From Odoribacter sp. AF15-53 (GTDB taxonomy: Bacteria > Bacteroidota > Bacteroidia > Bacteroidales > Marinifilaceae): a stretch of 64,000 nucleotides of DNA. Location: assembly GCF_003479425.1 (NCBI RefSeq), contig NZ_QUHC01000003.1, forward strand, positions 124,001-188,000, read 5' to 3'. Position 1 is the stretch's first letter. The number at the start of each line of letters is the position of its first letter. Below are positions 1 to 8,367 of this stretch, piece after piece. Both the position numbers and the translations under genes were made by a program. Below the pieces are notes generated by a model, which was not told the origin of the DNA, ran no database searches, and worked only from the letters and a program-made list of their open reading frames with translations.

Positions 1-867
1 AATGTCATTGTCAGCGGAACTATCGCAAAGCAGTTTTCCTATTCTTACAGGCAACGTCTAAACAAAGCTCACTCGAACCAAAGTTTTTTTGATGCCACGG
101 ATTGGCTATATTTAACCTATCGCCCAGACGAACATTGGAGCGTATCAGTCGGTAAACAAGTGGTAGGTATTGGAGGCTATGAGTACGATCGTGCACCTAT
201 AGATCTCTATTTCTGTTCGGAATACTGGAATAATATTCCCTGTTATCAAATGGGTATTAGTGCAGATTACACCTTTAGCCAGGGAAAAGATAAAGTGATG
301 TTTCAACTCTGTCAAAGTCCTTTCCATGCTTACGCAGATGATATGTACGCCTATAATTTCATGTGGTACGGCTCTCACGGTTGGTTCAATACCATCTATT
401 CCGTGAATATGATCGAGTACCAACCCGACAAATATATCAGCTACATCGCCTTGGGACATCGTTTAGACTTCGGGGAAATCGCTTTGGAACTTGATTTAAT
501 GAACCGGGCTACCGATCATCAAACTTACTTTTTCAGGAATTGTTCAATAATGGGAGAACTTTCCTATCATCCATCGGAAAGCTTTAACTTCTTCGGGAAA
601 GTGACCTATGATGTAAACACGACCCAAGTGAAGACAGACTATTGCGTACACCCCGGCACTGAACTTACTTACGTGGGCGGTGGAGTAGAATTTTACCCGA
701 TAAAAAACAACCGAAATTTACGTTTACATGCTTTCTATTCTTATTCTTTCGGTCACAACGGGAATGCGGAAGGCGCCATTCCTCCCGAACAAAGTATCCT
801 AAATGTAGGAATAAAATGGAAAGTTGACTTTCTCTCATTCAAGAACAAAAAAATAAATTTTAATTAG
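1..867 (+). CDS. Porin of the phosphate-selective porin O/P type, 5'-truncated by the window edge
   Basis: The reading frame is open from base 1, so the start codon and signal peptide lie outside the window; the ATG at 160 is internal. The visible 288 residues show alternating hydrophobic and polar strands rich in aromatic residues (GKQVVGIGGYEYDRAP, LGHRLDFGEIALELDLM, LHAFYSYSFGHN), as in an outer-membrane beta-barrel. The final strand is followed by a short basic tail (FKNKKINFN) rather than ending at an aromatic residue. Residues GKQ...GIGGYEYDRAPIDLY resemble the OprO/OprP-like porins common in Bacteroidota. The stop is 9 bases before the next gene, suggesting co-transcription with the nucleoside-recognition membrane protein. 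Substrate cannot be read from the sequence. Confidence 0.7.
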   Translation, partial: NVIVSGTIAKQFSYSYRQRLNKAHSNQSFFDATDWLYLTYRPDEHWSVSVGKQVVGIGGYEYDRAPIDLYFCSEYWNNIPCYQMGISADYTFSQGKDKVMFQLCQSPFHAYADDMYAYNFMWYGSHGWFNTIYSVNMIEYQPDKYISYIALGHRLDFGEIALELDLMNRATDHQTYFFRNCSIMGELSYHPSESFNFFGKVTYDVNTTQVKTDYCVHPGTELTYVGGGVEFYPIKNNRNLRLHAFYSYSFGHNGNAEGAIPPEQSILNVGIKWKVDFLSFKNKKINFN

Positions 868-876
868 TATATAGAT

Positions 877-2019
877 ATGATTGTAAATTTTCTTCGCCGG
901 TGCTGGCAAGCCATTCCTAGCGGAATCGTTTGCCTGGCTATAATCTTTGCTCTATTCGGGTATATTGCTTCTGTCATGGGGACACCGAATATGCTGAATA
1001 CCATAATGAAAACAGCCCATGATTTATTACTAAACACCGTATTCTACTTGATGGGCATCTGCGTTATAACCGGCGCTCTGGGACGACTGTTTGTCGAATT
1101 TGGCGTTGTTAACCTACTTGAAAAAATACTACGCCCATTGATGCGCCCGTTATTCAACCTGCCGGGAGTGGCCTCCCTTGGAGCCGTGATGACATTCCTT
1201 TCAGACAACCCAGCCATCATCTCCTTGTCGCAGGATAAACGCTTCAGTAGCTATTTCAAAAAGTATCAATTTATATCCTTGACCAACTTTGGAACCGCCT
1301 TCGGTATGGGCTTATTAGTCATTGTTTTCATGGTAGGACAAGGGTTTTACTATGAGCCATTTATCGGACTATTCGGTGCATTTGTAGGCTGTATCGTTTC
1401 CACTCGTTTGATGCAACGCGCAATTCTAAAATCATACCCTCAATACGCAGAAGAGAATGCCTGCAACGAAACCATCGTAGTAGAAGTAGAACATAAAGAA
1501 GAAAAGACTCTCTTTTTACGAATTCTCAATTCGTTGCTTGACGGGGGACGAACCGGAGTTGATATTGGTATTGCTATCATTCCGGGAGTGCTGATAATCT
1601 CCACGCTAGTAATGATCTTGACTTTTGGCCCAGGTGCAGACGGATACACGGGAGCCGCTTATCAAGGAGTTGAAGCCCTCCCTTGGCTAGCAAATAAAAT
1701 AGATTTCATATTCCGCTGGTTGTTTGGATTCACAGATCCACACCTAGTAGCATTCCCCATCACAGCCTTAGGTGCGGTAGGAGCAGCCCTCGGTCTAGTC
1801 CCCAATTTTTTGACAGAAGGTTGGGTAGACGGGAATGCCATTGCCGTATTTACTGCCATCGGAATGTGTTGGAGTGGCTATCTTAGCACTCATACGGCCA
1901 TGCTCGACTCGCTCGGCTATCGAGAGTTAACCTCTAAAGCAATCTTGTCGCACACTGTCGGAGGACTAGTCGCGGGCATCACGGCACATTGGCTATATAT
2001 TTTAGTTTCTTTATTTTAA
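877..2019 (+). CDS. Nucleoside-recognition (Gate) domain inner-membrane protein
   Basis: A 380-residue polytopic membrane protein. Hydrophobic segments are visible near residues 15-35, 50-72, 95-115, 135-165, 165-180, 225-250, 285-310, 320-345 and 355-380. Two related halves can be recognised: the first contains GVASLGAVMTFLSDNPAI and the second ALGAVGAALGLVPNFL followed by GMCWSGYLSTHTAML. This matches the 'nucleoside recognition' / Gate family, which also includes spore maturation protein SpmA and the transmembrane gate of NupC-type transporters. Actual substrates of the family are poorly known, and nucleoside transport should not be assumed. The ATG at 877 is 9 bases after the porin stop, so an outer-membrane porin and an inner-membrane carrier may act in series. 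Confidence 0.7.
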   Translation: MIVNFLRRCWQAIPSGIVCLAIIFALFGYIASVMGTPNMLNTIMKTAHDLLLNTVFYLMGICVITGALGRLFVEFGVVNLLEKILRPLMRPLFNLPGVASLGAVMTFLSDNPAIISLSQDKRFSSYFKKYQFISLTNFGTAFGMGLLVIVFMVGQGFYYEPFIGLFGAFVGCIVSTRLMQRAILKSYPQYAEENACNETIVVEVEHKEEKTLFLRILNSLLDGGRTGVDIGIAIIPGVLIISTLVMILTFGPGADGYTGAAYQGVEALPWLANKIDFIFRWLFGFTDPHLVAFPITALGAVGAALGLVPNFLTEGWVDGNAIAVFTAIGMCWSGYLSTHTAMLDSLGYRELTSKAILSHTVGGLVAGITAHWLYILVSLF

Positions 2020-2091
2020 CAAAAAAGCAATTAGACATTACCTCTCATTAAATAAATAATCGCAGATTGACTTAAAATCACTCAATATGCC

Positions 2092-2099
2092 TATATTTG
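2092..2099 (+). promoter_or_regulatory. Bacteroidota -7 promoter box TATATTTG
   Basis: TATATTTG fits the Bacteroidota -7 consensus TAnnTTTG exactly. A TTG lies 22 bases upstream (2067-2069) as a possible -33 element. The expected transcription start is near 2104-2106, about 25 bases before the ATG at 2130. The box overlaps the alternative TTG start at 2097, which argues against that longer reading. Confidence 0.6.
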
Positions 2100-2129
2100 T
2101 GCAAGTTAAATTTAAACTCAGATAAACTT

Positions 2130-3326
2130 ATGCCACAGATTTCAGAAAAAGGAATGGCGATGCCTTCTTCGCCAATTCGCAAACTGGTTCCGTTCGCGGA
2201 CAAAGCCAAAGAAAGAGGTGTAAAAGTATACCACTTGAACATCGGACAACCGGATATTCAGACCCCTGACGTCGCTTTACAGGCATTAAAAACCTGTAAC
2301 GAAAAAGTGATCGAATATACACACTCTGCAGGAAATATTTCTTACAGAAAAAAACTAGCCAAATATTACCAGAATATTGGTATCAATATTGACGAAAGCA
2401 ACATCATGATCACCACCGGAGGTTCCGAGGCCATCACGATCGCTTTCATGTCAACATTAAACCCGGGAGACGAGATCATTATCCCCGAACCATTCTACGC
2501 CAACTACACGGCTTTCGCCTTGATGTGCGGCGTCAGCGTGAAACCGATTACCTCTTCTATCGAGAATAACTTCGCCCTTCCCGCTATCAGCGAAATCGAA
2601 AAAGTGATCACTCCTCGCACGAAAGGTATCGTGATCGTGAACCCGAACAACCCGACAGGATACTTGTATTCCAAGGAAGAGTTGGAACAACTGGCCGTTA
2701 TCGTGAAAAAACATGACCTGTATCTTTATGCAGACGAAGTATATCGCGAATTCTGTTATGACGGATACAAGCACTTCTCCACCATGCAATTGCAAGGCAT
2801 CGAGCAAAACGTCATTCTTCTGGACTCCGTTTCCAAGAGGTACAGTGAATGCGGATTGCGTGTAGGAGCTTTGGTCACCCGTAACAAAGATGTCATGGCT
2901 GCCGCCTTGAAATTCGGAATGGCCCGTTTATGTGCCCCTGCAATTGGACAAATTATCGCTGAAGCTTCACTGGATACCCCAGTCGAATACTTCGAAAGCG
3001 TGTACAACGAATACATCGAAAGACGCGATTTCATGGTTGACGCATTAAACAAAATGCCGGGAGTTGTTTGCCCGAAACCGAGAGGAGCTTTCTACGCAGT
3101 AGTTAAACTACCCGTGGACGATGCAGACAAATTCGCTAAATGGTTATTGGAGGAATTCGAATACAACAAGCAAACCGTCATGGTGGCTCCTGCCAGCGGA
3201 TTCTATTCAACCCCGGGACTGGGTAAAAACGAAGTTCGTATCGCTTACGTACTAAAGATTGAGGAACTAAAAGGTGCGATGGAAACATTAGCAAAAGCCT
3301 TAGAAGCATATCCCGGAAGAGTATAA
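2130..3326 (+). CDS. Pyridoxal-phosphate-dependent class I/II aminotransferase
   Basis: A 398-residue fold-type I aminotransferase. Visible family marks are NIGQPDIQTPD near the N-terminus, TTGGSEAI for phosphate binding, the NPNNPTG motif, YADEVYREF with the Asp that contacts the pyridine nitrogen, and SVSKRY whose Lys (about residue 236) should form the Schiff base. A C-terminal Arg in NEVRIAYV would bind the substrate carboxylate. The family covers aspartate, aromatic and alanine aminotransferases, so substrate is not assigned. The frame can be extended to a TTG at 2097, but that codon lies within the promoter box, so ATG 2130 is chosen. The gene has its own promoter and is followed by a clear terminator, so it is probably monocistronic. 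Confidence 0.85.
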   Translation: MPQISEKGMAMPSSPIRKLVPFADKAKERGVKVYHLNIGQPDIQTPDVALQALKTCNEKVIEYTHSAGNISYRKKLAKYYQNIGINIDESNIMITTGGSEAITIAFMSTLNPGDEIIIPEPFYANYTAFALMCGVSVKPITSSIENNFALPAISEIEKVITPRTKGIVIVNPNNPTGYLYSKEELEQLAVIVKKHDLYLYADEVYREFCYDGYKHFSTMQLQGIEQNVILLDSVSKRYSECGLRVGALVTRNKDVMAAALKFGMARLCAPAIGQIIAEASLDTPVEYFESVYNEYIERRDFMVDALNKMPGVVCPKPRGAFYAVVKLPVDDADKFAKWLLEEFEYNKQTVMVAPASGFYSTPGLGKNEVRIAYVLKIEELKGAMETLAKALEAYPGRV

Positions 3327-3366
3327 AGAGCTAAAGGTTAAAAACTAAAATTAAACCCATAAACCC

Positions 3367-3419
3367 AAAAATTCTGTGATTTAGTCCTTTTCGATGACGG
3401 CTAAATCACAGATTTTTTT
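3367..3419 (+). terminator. Intrinsic terminator after the aminotransferase
   Basis: A 12-base stem, TCTGTGATTTAG (3373-3384) and CTAAATCACAGA (3401-3412), is followed by a run of T residues (3412-3419). Confidence 0.8.
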
Positions 3420-3504
3420 ATGATTCAAAATGTATCATTCATATAAACTAAGGCTTTCCCCCCTCATTTTCAACTGTCAATTTTCAATTGTCAATTTTCT
3501 TACC

Positions 3505-3512
3505 TATCTTTG
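3505..3512 (+). promoter_or_regulatory. -7 promoter box TATCTTTG for the acyltransferase-gltX operon
   Basis: TATCTTTG matches TAnnTTTG. It lies 31 bases before the ATG at 3544. Just upstream (about 3470-3498) is a short AT-rich near-repeat of TCAATTTTC units. No well-spaced -33 element is obvious. Confidence 0.55.
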
Positions 3513-3543
3513 CTTCGTGATTTCTAATAACTAAAATTACGAC

Positions 3544-4698
3544 ATGACATCGGATTCCCAATTTAATGCGATCAGACCCTACATGGGGGAAGAAATTCCG
3601 GCAGCAGTAGAGCGCCTGAGTCAAGCCGAAGAATTCTTGACACTCTTCTCTCAATTGACAAGGGTTGACAAAAATCAAATACAAGAACAACTAAAAGGTA
3701 TCACCACCAGAGAACAATTTCAGGATCGATTCTTTGGTCCGACAATTAAAAGATTGATCGCTGGCACCACAAAAGGAGTTACCGCAACCGGACTGGAATA
3801 CATCGAAAAAGATAAAAGTTATCTTTTCGTGTCAAACCACCGAGATATCATATTGGATTCCGCAATCCTTAACGTGCTGCTATGCGAACGGGGATGTCAC
3901 TACTGCGAGGCAGCCATCGGCAGTAACTTGTTGATCAATAAATGGGTAACCGACCTCGTTAAACTGGACGCCTGTTTCATTATCGAACGTGGCCTGCCCG
4001 TACGCGATATGATCACGAGCGCAAACTTACGCTCGCATTATTTAAGAGATGTCATCTACGAGAATAACGATTCTGTCTGGATCGCCCAGAAAGAGGGACG
4101 AACCAAAAACGGAGATGACCGAACTCAACATAGCTTGCTGAAAATGTTCCGCATGAGTGGCCCAAAAGATTTCGTGGAGAATTTCAGAGAACTCCGGATC
4201 GTTCCGGTATCTATTTCCTACGAATGGGAACCCTGCGATGCCTTGAAAACAGACGAATTATACCAAAAGACCGTGGGAGAATACGTGAAAACCCCGGCTG
4301 CCGATATGCGGAGCATGCAAGAGGGATTATCCGGTTTCAAAGGACGGGTACATTTTGCTATCACCCCGCCAATCGACCACGAGTTAGTCGAGATTGACGA
4401 ACAGGGGAACAACGGCGACCGGATCGCAGAACTCACCACGTTCATGGATGCCCGGATACAAGGCAACTTTAAGTTGTGGCCGAACAATTATATCGCTTAC
4501 GACTTACTTCACAGTACGAATAAATTCGCTTCCAAATACAACGACGAAGAGAAAGAGAATTTTATTCGTGTCATGGCAGAAAAACTAGAAAAACTGGAAG
4601 GCAATCGTTCCGTGCTGAACAACATTTTCCTCGAGATCTACGCCAACCCGGTAAAGAATGCTATTGAACACCATTATTCATCACAAATATGCGAATAG
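3544..4698 (+). CDS. PlsC-type 1-acyl-glycerol-3-phosphate acyltransferase family protein
   Basis: A 384-residue protein with the acyltransferase signature H-x4-D in SNHRDIILDS (near residue 98), consistent with the PlsC/GPAT superfamily that acylates glycerol phosphates at the membrane. A later ERGLPVRDM block and the QKEGRTKNGDDRTQ segment resemble the second and third conserved acyltransferase blocks. It is longer than classic PlsC (about 240 residues), with an extra N-terminal stretch of about 80 residues and a C-terminal extension, as in the 'lysophospholipid acyltransferase-like' proteins of Bacteroidota. It is the first gene of a tight run with two small genes and gltX. Phospholipid or lipid A acylation are both possible. 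Confidence 0.7.
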   Translation: MTSDSQFNAIRPYMGEEIPAAVERLSQAEEFLTLFSQLTRVDKNQIQEQLKGITTREQFQDRFFGPTIKRLIAGTTKGVTATGLEYIEKDKSYLFVSNHRDIILDSAILNVLLCERGCHYCEAAIGSNLLINKWVTDLVKLDACFIIERGLPVRDMITSANLRSHYLRDVIYENNDSVWIAQKEGRTKNGDDRTQHSLLKMFRMSGPKDFVENFRELRIVPVSISYEWEPCDALKTDELYQKTVGEYVKTPAADMRSMQEGLSGFKGRVHFAITPPIDHELVEIDEQGNNGDRIAELTTFMDARIQGNFKLWPNNYIAYDLLHSTNKFASKYNDEEKENFIRVMAEKLEKLEGNRSVLNNIFLEIYANPVKNAIEHHYSSQICE

Positions 4699-4868
4699 CC
4701 AGATACTTGTTAATCCTAGCCGCTTTTTTGATCATGATATCCAGCGTACTCAGCCTTTATCATGGAGGGAGCCGTACTGCCGTATACGTCAACGTGGCTG
4801 CCATGGCTGCCTTAGCCGTTGCGACCGGGATTATTAATTTCAAGAACACGCCCAAAAATAACATGTAA
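4689..4868 (+). CDS. Small membrane protein, 59 residues, unknown function
   Basis: The ORF starts with ATG inside the end of the acyltransferase gene (10-base overlap) and ends with TAATG, so its stop overlaps the next start. The product begins MRIARYLLILAAFLIMISSV and has a second hydrophobic stretch (VNVAAMAALAVATGII). This predicts two membrane segments joined by a short loop with basic residues and a Lys-rich tail. The tight overlaps on both sides are strong evidence that it is translated in coupling with its neighbours. I do not recognise a family. Confidence 0.65.
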   Translation: MRIARYLLILAAFLIMISSVLSLYHGGSRTAVYVNVAAMAALAVATGIINFKNTPKNNM

Positions 4869-5188
4869 TGTACAAGTTCAAACGCAACATCTATCTGGAA
4901 GACCGTACCGTTGAAATGTGGTTTGGACTCACCAGTAAAAGTCGGGATAGACACAGCAATTTCACGTTATACCTTTTAACAGAAGGCCCCGACAGTCCGT
5001 TTAGTTACGCGGAACAAATAAAAAGCGGCATAAACTCTAAAAGCGAGGCAGAACGCTATGCGATCAAATATGCCAAAGACTTGTTGCAACAACTTCTGGA
5101 ACAGGACAAAGCATCGAAAAACACCAACACTTCTTTCGACGAAGAGTGCGATTTCGATGGTGAAAAAGAAGCGAATGAACAAGCTTAA
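4868..5188 (+). CDS. Small cytoplasmic hypothetical protein between the acyltransferase and gltX
   Basis: A 106-residue protein with an N-terminal part rich in beta-type pattern (FKRNIYLEDRTVEMWFGL), a helical middle (SEAERYAIKYAKDLLQQLLEQ) and a very acidic tail (FDEECDFDGEKEANEQA). No signal peptide or membrane segment is visible. Its ATG overlaps the stop of the 59-residue ORF and its stop is 19 bases before gltX, so it belongs to the same transcription unit. No function can be assigned. Confidence 0.7.
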   Translation: MYKFKRNIYLEDRTVEMWFGLTSKSRDRHSNFTLYLLTEGPDSPFSYAEQIKSGINSKSEAERYAIKYAKDLLQQLLEQDKASKNTNTSFDEECDFDGEKEANEQA

Positions 5189-5207
5189 TTTATAAAATCA
5201 ATAAACA

Positions 5208-6731
5208 ATGGATAGAAAAGTCAGAGTAAGATTTGCTCCCAGTCCAACGGGGGCCCTTCACTTGGGAGGTGTCAGAACAGCTCTTTTCAACTACTTATTC
5301 GCCCGTCATCACGGGGGTGATTTTTTACTACGGATTGAAGATACGGATCAAACCCGCTACGTGCCGGGAGCCGAAGAATATATAATCGAATCGTTAAAAT
5401 GGTGCGGTCTCACCGTGGATGAAGGCGTGGGCGTGGGAGGAGAATATGGCCCCTATCGTCAAAGCGAACGCAAACCGCTTTACAAACAATACGCCCTACA
5501 ACTAGTGGAATCGGGCAACGCTTATTACTCTTTCGATACCGCCGAGGAACTCAACGCTCAACGGGCTGCCTGCGAGGCAAAAGGAGAGACTTTCATGTAT
5601 AATGCCGCCAGTCGGAAAAACATGAAAAACTCGCTTACCATGAGTGCTGAAGAAGTAAAATCTTTACTGGATAGCGGGGCAAACTATGTGATCCGTTTCA
5701 AAATGCCGGAGAACGAGGTGTTATACCTCCACGATATCATCCGGGAAGAAGTACATTTCAACACGTCTCTACTTGACGACAAAGTGTTGTTCAAAGCCGA
5801 CGGGATGCCAACCTACCACTTGGCAAATATCGTTGACGACCACTTAATGAAAATAACTCACGTGATCCGCGGAGAAGAATGGTTACCTTCCCTCCCGCTA
5901 CACGTGTTACTATATCGTGCTTTCGGCTGGGAAGACACCATGCCGCAGTTCGCCCATTTGCCTCTGATTCTGAAACCCGTGGGGAATGGTAAACTGAGCA
6001 AACGCGACGGGAACAAAATGGGATTCCCCGTATTCCCCATGGAATTTACCGATCCAAAAACCGGAGAGAAATGGCACGGGTACAAAGAAGACGGTTATCT
6101 GCCAGAAGCCTTTATCAACATGCTAGCTCTCTTGGGCTGGAATCCCGGAACGGAACAAGAAATCTTCTCGTTACAAGAACTATGCGACCAATTCTCGTTG
6201 GACCGCGTGAACAAATCCGGAGCCCGTTTCAACCCTGATAAAGCAAAATGGTTCAACCACAAATATTTAGTACAAAGAAGTGATGCCGAACTCGCCGTTC
6301 AGCTAAACGAATTCCTTGTAAAAGACGGGATCTCCTACGAAATGGAGAAATTGGAAAAAATCTGCCGTCTCTTGAAAGAAAGAGCCAATTTCGTGGCAGA
6401 CATATATAACTCATCCCAGTACTTCTATAAAGCACCGCAAACTTATGATGAAAAAGGCGTGAAGAAAAGCTGGAAAGAAGAAACCCCCGCGTTAATGCAG
6501 GAATTGATCGAGGTATTAGAGAAAGTGAATGATTTCACCTCCCCCAACACCGAAGAAGCCGTGAAAGAATGGGTTTTCGGCAAAGAGATCGGGTTCGGTA
6601 AAATCATGAACCCCTTCCGCCTAGCAATCATCGGTTCTGCCGACGGACCCCACATGTTTGATATTATCGAAATTCTCGGTAAAGAAGAAGCTTTAACACG
6701 TCTTCACCGTATTATCTCAACATTGCGATAA
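5208..6731 (+). CDS. gltX: Glutamyl-tRNA synthetase
   Basis: 507 residues, the normal length for bacterial GltX. It charges tRNA-Glu with glutamate in the cytoplasm. Class I synthetase marks are clear: RFAPSPTGALHLGGVRTALF near the N-terminus carries the HIGH-type motif, and KLSKRDG (about residues 262-268) is the KMSKS-type motif. The C-terminal anticodon-binding helical domain follows. The motif GEEWLPSLPLH in the catalytic domain is typical. It is the last gene of the unit that starts at 3544 and is followed by an intrinsic terminator. Confidence 0.97.
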   Translation: MDRKVRVRFAPSPTGALHLGGVRTALFNYLFARHHGGDFLLRIEDTDQTRYVPGAEEYIIESLKWCGLTVDEGVGVGGEYGPYRQSERKPLYKQYALQLVESGNAYYSFDTAEELNAQRAACEAKGETFMYNAASRKNMKNSLTMSAEEVKSLLDSGANYVIRFKMPENEVLYLHDIIREEVHFNTSLLDDKVLFKADGMPTYHLANIVDDHLMKITHVIRGEEWLPSLPLHVLLYRAFGWEDTMPQFAHLPLILKPVGNGKLSKRDGNKMGFPVFPMEFTDPKTGEKWHGYKEDGYLPEAFINMLALLGWNPGTEQEIFSLQELCDQFSLDRVNKSGARFNPDKAKWFNHKYLVQRSDAELAVQLNEFLVKDGISYEMEKLEKICRLLKERANFVADIYNSSQYFYKAPQTYDEKGVKKSWKEETPALMQELIEVLEKVNDFTSPNTEEAVKEWVFGKEIGFGKIMNPFRLAIIGSADGPHMFDIIEILGKEEALTRLHRIISTLR

Positions 6732-6750
6732 CTCATAAAACAATAACACG

Positions 6751-6790
6751 AAAAGTCAGAAAAGATCCACAGACCATTTCTGACTTTTTT
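6751..6790 (+). terminator. Intrinsic terminator after gltX
   Basis: AAAAGTCAGAAA (6751-6762) pairs perfectly with TTTCTGACTTTT (6777-6788) and is followed by T residues. Confidence 0.85.
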
Positions 6791-6809
6791 GTCTTTAACA
6801 AAATAGCTC

Positions 6810-7622
6810 ATGGAACTCACTTGGGATAACGTATTACTTGCTTTTGCCCTTACCTTATTCGCCGGACTATCCACCGGAATCGGGAGTGCTATAGCTTTTC
6901 TGACCAAAAAGACAAATAAAAAATTCTTATCCCTCTCCCTTGGATTCAGCGCAGGAGTCATGATCTATGTCTCGTTCGTTGAGCTCTTTCCCACAGCACA
7001 AGAGGCCCTGAGGGAATCCTATTCCGAAAAGATTGCGGATATCATCACCGTCATTTCATTCTTCGGAGGCATGGGATTGATCGCAATCATTGACAAACTG
7101 ATTCCCTCGTACGAGAATCCGCATGAGGTCAAATCCGTAGAGAGCATGGAACATCAACCGCATGATAAAAAACTGATGCGCATGGGCATCTTTTCGGCCC
7201 TCGCTATCGGCATCCATAACTTTCCCGAAGGTTTGGCCACCTTTATCGCCGGGCTATCCAACCCCGAAATTGCCTACCCGATCGCCTTTGCCATTGCCAT
7301 TCACAACATCCCGGAAGGTATCGCCGTTTCCGTTCCCATATACTTCGCCACGGGAAACCGCAAAAAGGCCTTCAAATTATCCTTCCTCTCCGGCCTATCC
7401 GAACCGTTAGGAGCCATTATCGGCTTCCTCCTCATTTACACCTTCATCGGCATCAACTCCGTCATCCTGGGAGTTCTATTTGCCCTTGTAGCCGGAATTA
7501 TGGTATTCATTTCATTGGATGAACTTCTTCCCACTGCGAAAGAGTACGGTGCCCACCATCTTTCCATCTACGGCCTTGTTGCCGGAATGGGATTAATGGC
7601 TTTTAGTTTATTACTTTTTTAA
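6810..7622 (+). CDS. zupT: ZIP-family divalent metal (zinc) transporter, ZupT-like
   Basis: 270 residues with about eight hydrophobic segments. The two metal-binding helices of the ZIP family are clear: AIGIHNFPEGLATF and AIAIHNIPEGIAVS, each with the HNxPEG signature. A short charged His-containing loop (ESMEHQPHDKK) separates the first membrane helices from this core, as in ZupT. It should import zinc, with iron or manganese also possible. It stands alone, 78 bases after gltX and behind that gene's terminator. The gene symbol is by family resemblance. Confidence 0.9.
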   Translation: MELTWDNVLLAFALTLFAGLSTGIGSAIAFLTKKTNKKFLSLSLGFSAGVMIYVSFVELFPTAQEALRESYSEKIADIITVISFFGGMGLIAIIDKLIPSYENPHEVKSVESMEHQPHDKKLMRMGIFSALAIGIHNFPEGLATFIAGLSNPEIAYPIAFAIAIHNIPEGIAVSVPIYFATGNRKKAFKLSFLSGLSEPLGAIIGFLLIYTFIGINSVILGVLFALVAGIMVFISLDELLPTAKEYGAHHLSIYGLVAGMGLMAFSLLLF

Positions 7623-7681
7623 GGGGAAGAGAAACAAGCCTTGTCCCTCCATTGTATCTTCTCAAACCCGAAAAAGAATAT

Positions 7682-8293
7682 CTAGTACTTATTCCGATGC
7701 ACTCTCTTCTCGTCAAACTTATCTTTTGCTTTCTGCGGACCGTCAGGATACCCTATCGGAATCACGCAAAGAGGAACGATATGTTCCGGTAATCCCGTGT
7801 TTTGACGCACGACATCAATCCGATCCTCGTAGGGATAAGCAGCCGTCCACACGGCCCCCAATCCGAGAGCTTCCGCCGCCAACAAAACATTCTGAGTAGC
7901 CGCAGAACAATCCAGAAACCAATATGAAGAAAGCGTCGTATCACCACAAACCACGATAGCCAACGGGGCCGCCGTCAACATCTTTGCGTAAGGTAATTTA
8001 GCCGCCATCGAATCAAGAGCTGCACGATCCGTCACGACCACGAATTCCCACGGACGCCTGTCCATTCCCGAAGGAGCTGCCATCCCGGCCTTCACCATGG
8101 CATCTATCTTATCTTCCTCTACACTCTTATTCAAATACTTCCGAACACTCTTCCGCTCGGCAATATTTTCCAAAACAGCCTTTGACTTCGAAACAGTTTC
8201 GTCTTGCTTATGATCTCCCATACACGATGTTTTTAAAATTACAATTACCAGTACTACGGCAAGCAGGACATAAAAGGTATTAAATTTTTTCAT
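7682..8293 (-). CDS. Nitroreductase-family flavoprotein with an N-terminal membrane anchor or signal
   Basis: 203 residues. The nitroreductase core begins at ERKSVRKYLNKSV, with the FMN-binding Arg/Ser pair, and continues with AAPSGMDRRPWEFVVVTD and a GLGAVWTA segment. The first 25 residues (MKKFNTFYVLLAVVLVIVIL) are strongly hydrophobic and are followed by KTSC, a poor lipobox. The enzyme is therefore probably tethered on the outer face of the inner membrane, which is unusual for this normally cytoplasmic family. Downstream of the also exported flavodoxin-fold gene (74-base gap), in the same direction. Substrate is unknown. How flavin would be supplied outside the cytoplasm is not evident. 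Confidence 0.75.
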   Translation of the reverse strand: MKKFNTFYVLLAVVLVIVILKTSCMGDHKQDETVSKSKAVLENIAERKSVRKYLNKSVEEDKIDAMVKAGMAAPSGMDRRPWEFVVVTDRAALDSMAAKLPYAKMLTAAPLAIVVCGDTTLSSYWFLDCSAATQNVLLAAEALGLGAVWTAAYPYEDRIDVVRQNTGLPEHIVPLCVIPIGYPDGPQKAKDKFDEKRVHRNKY

Positions 8294-8367
8294 CTTCTTG
8301 ATTTTATTATTTTCATTTAGTTCAAAATATTTCCATAAAAATCAACGGGGACAAGGAATAATAACCG

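Noticed and set aside
3460-3500. Short TCAATTTTC-type near-repeats upstream of the acyltransferase
   Set aside because: Only two or three imperfect units, with AT-rich composition common in this genome; no CRISPR-like or regulatory pattern.
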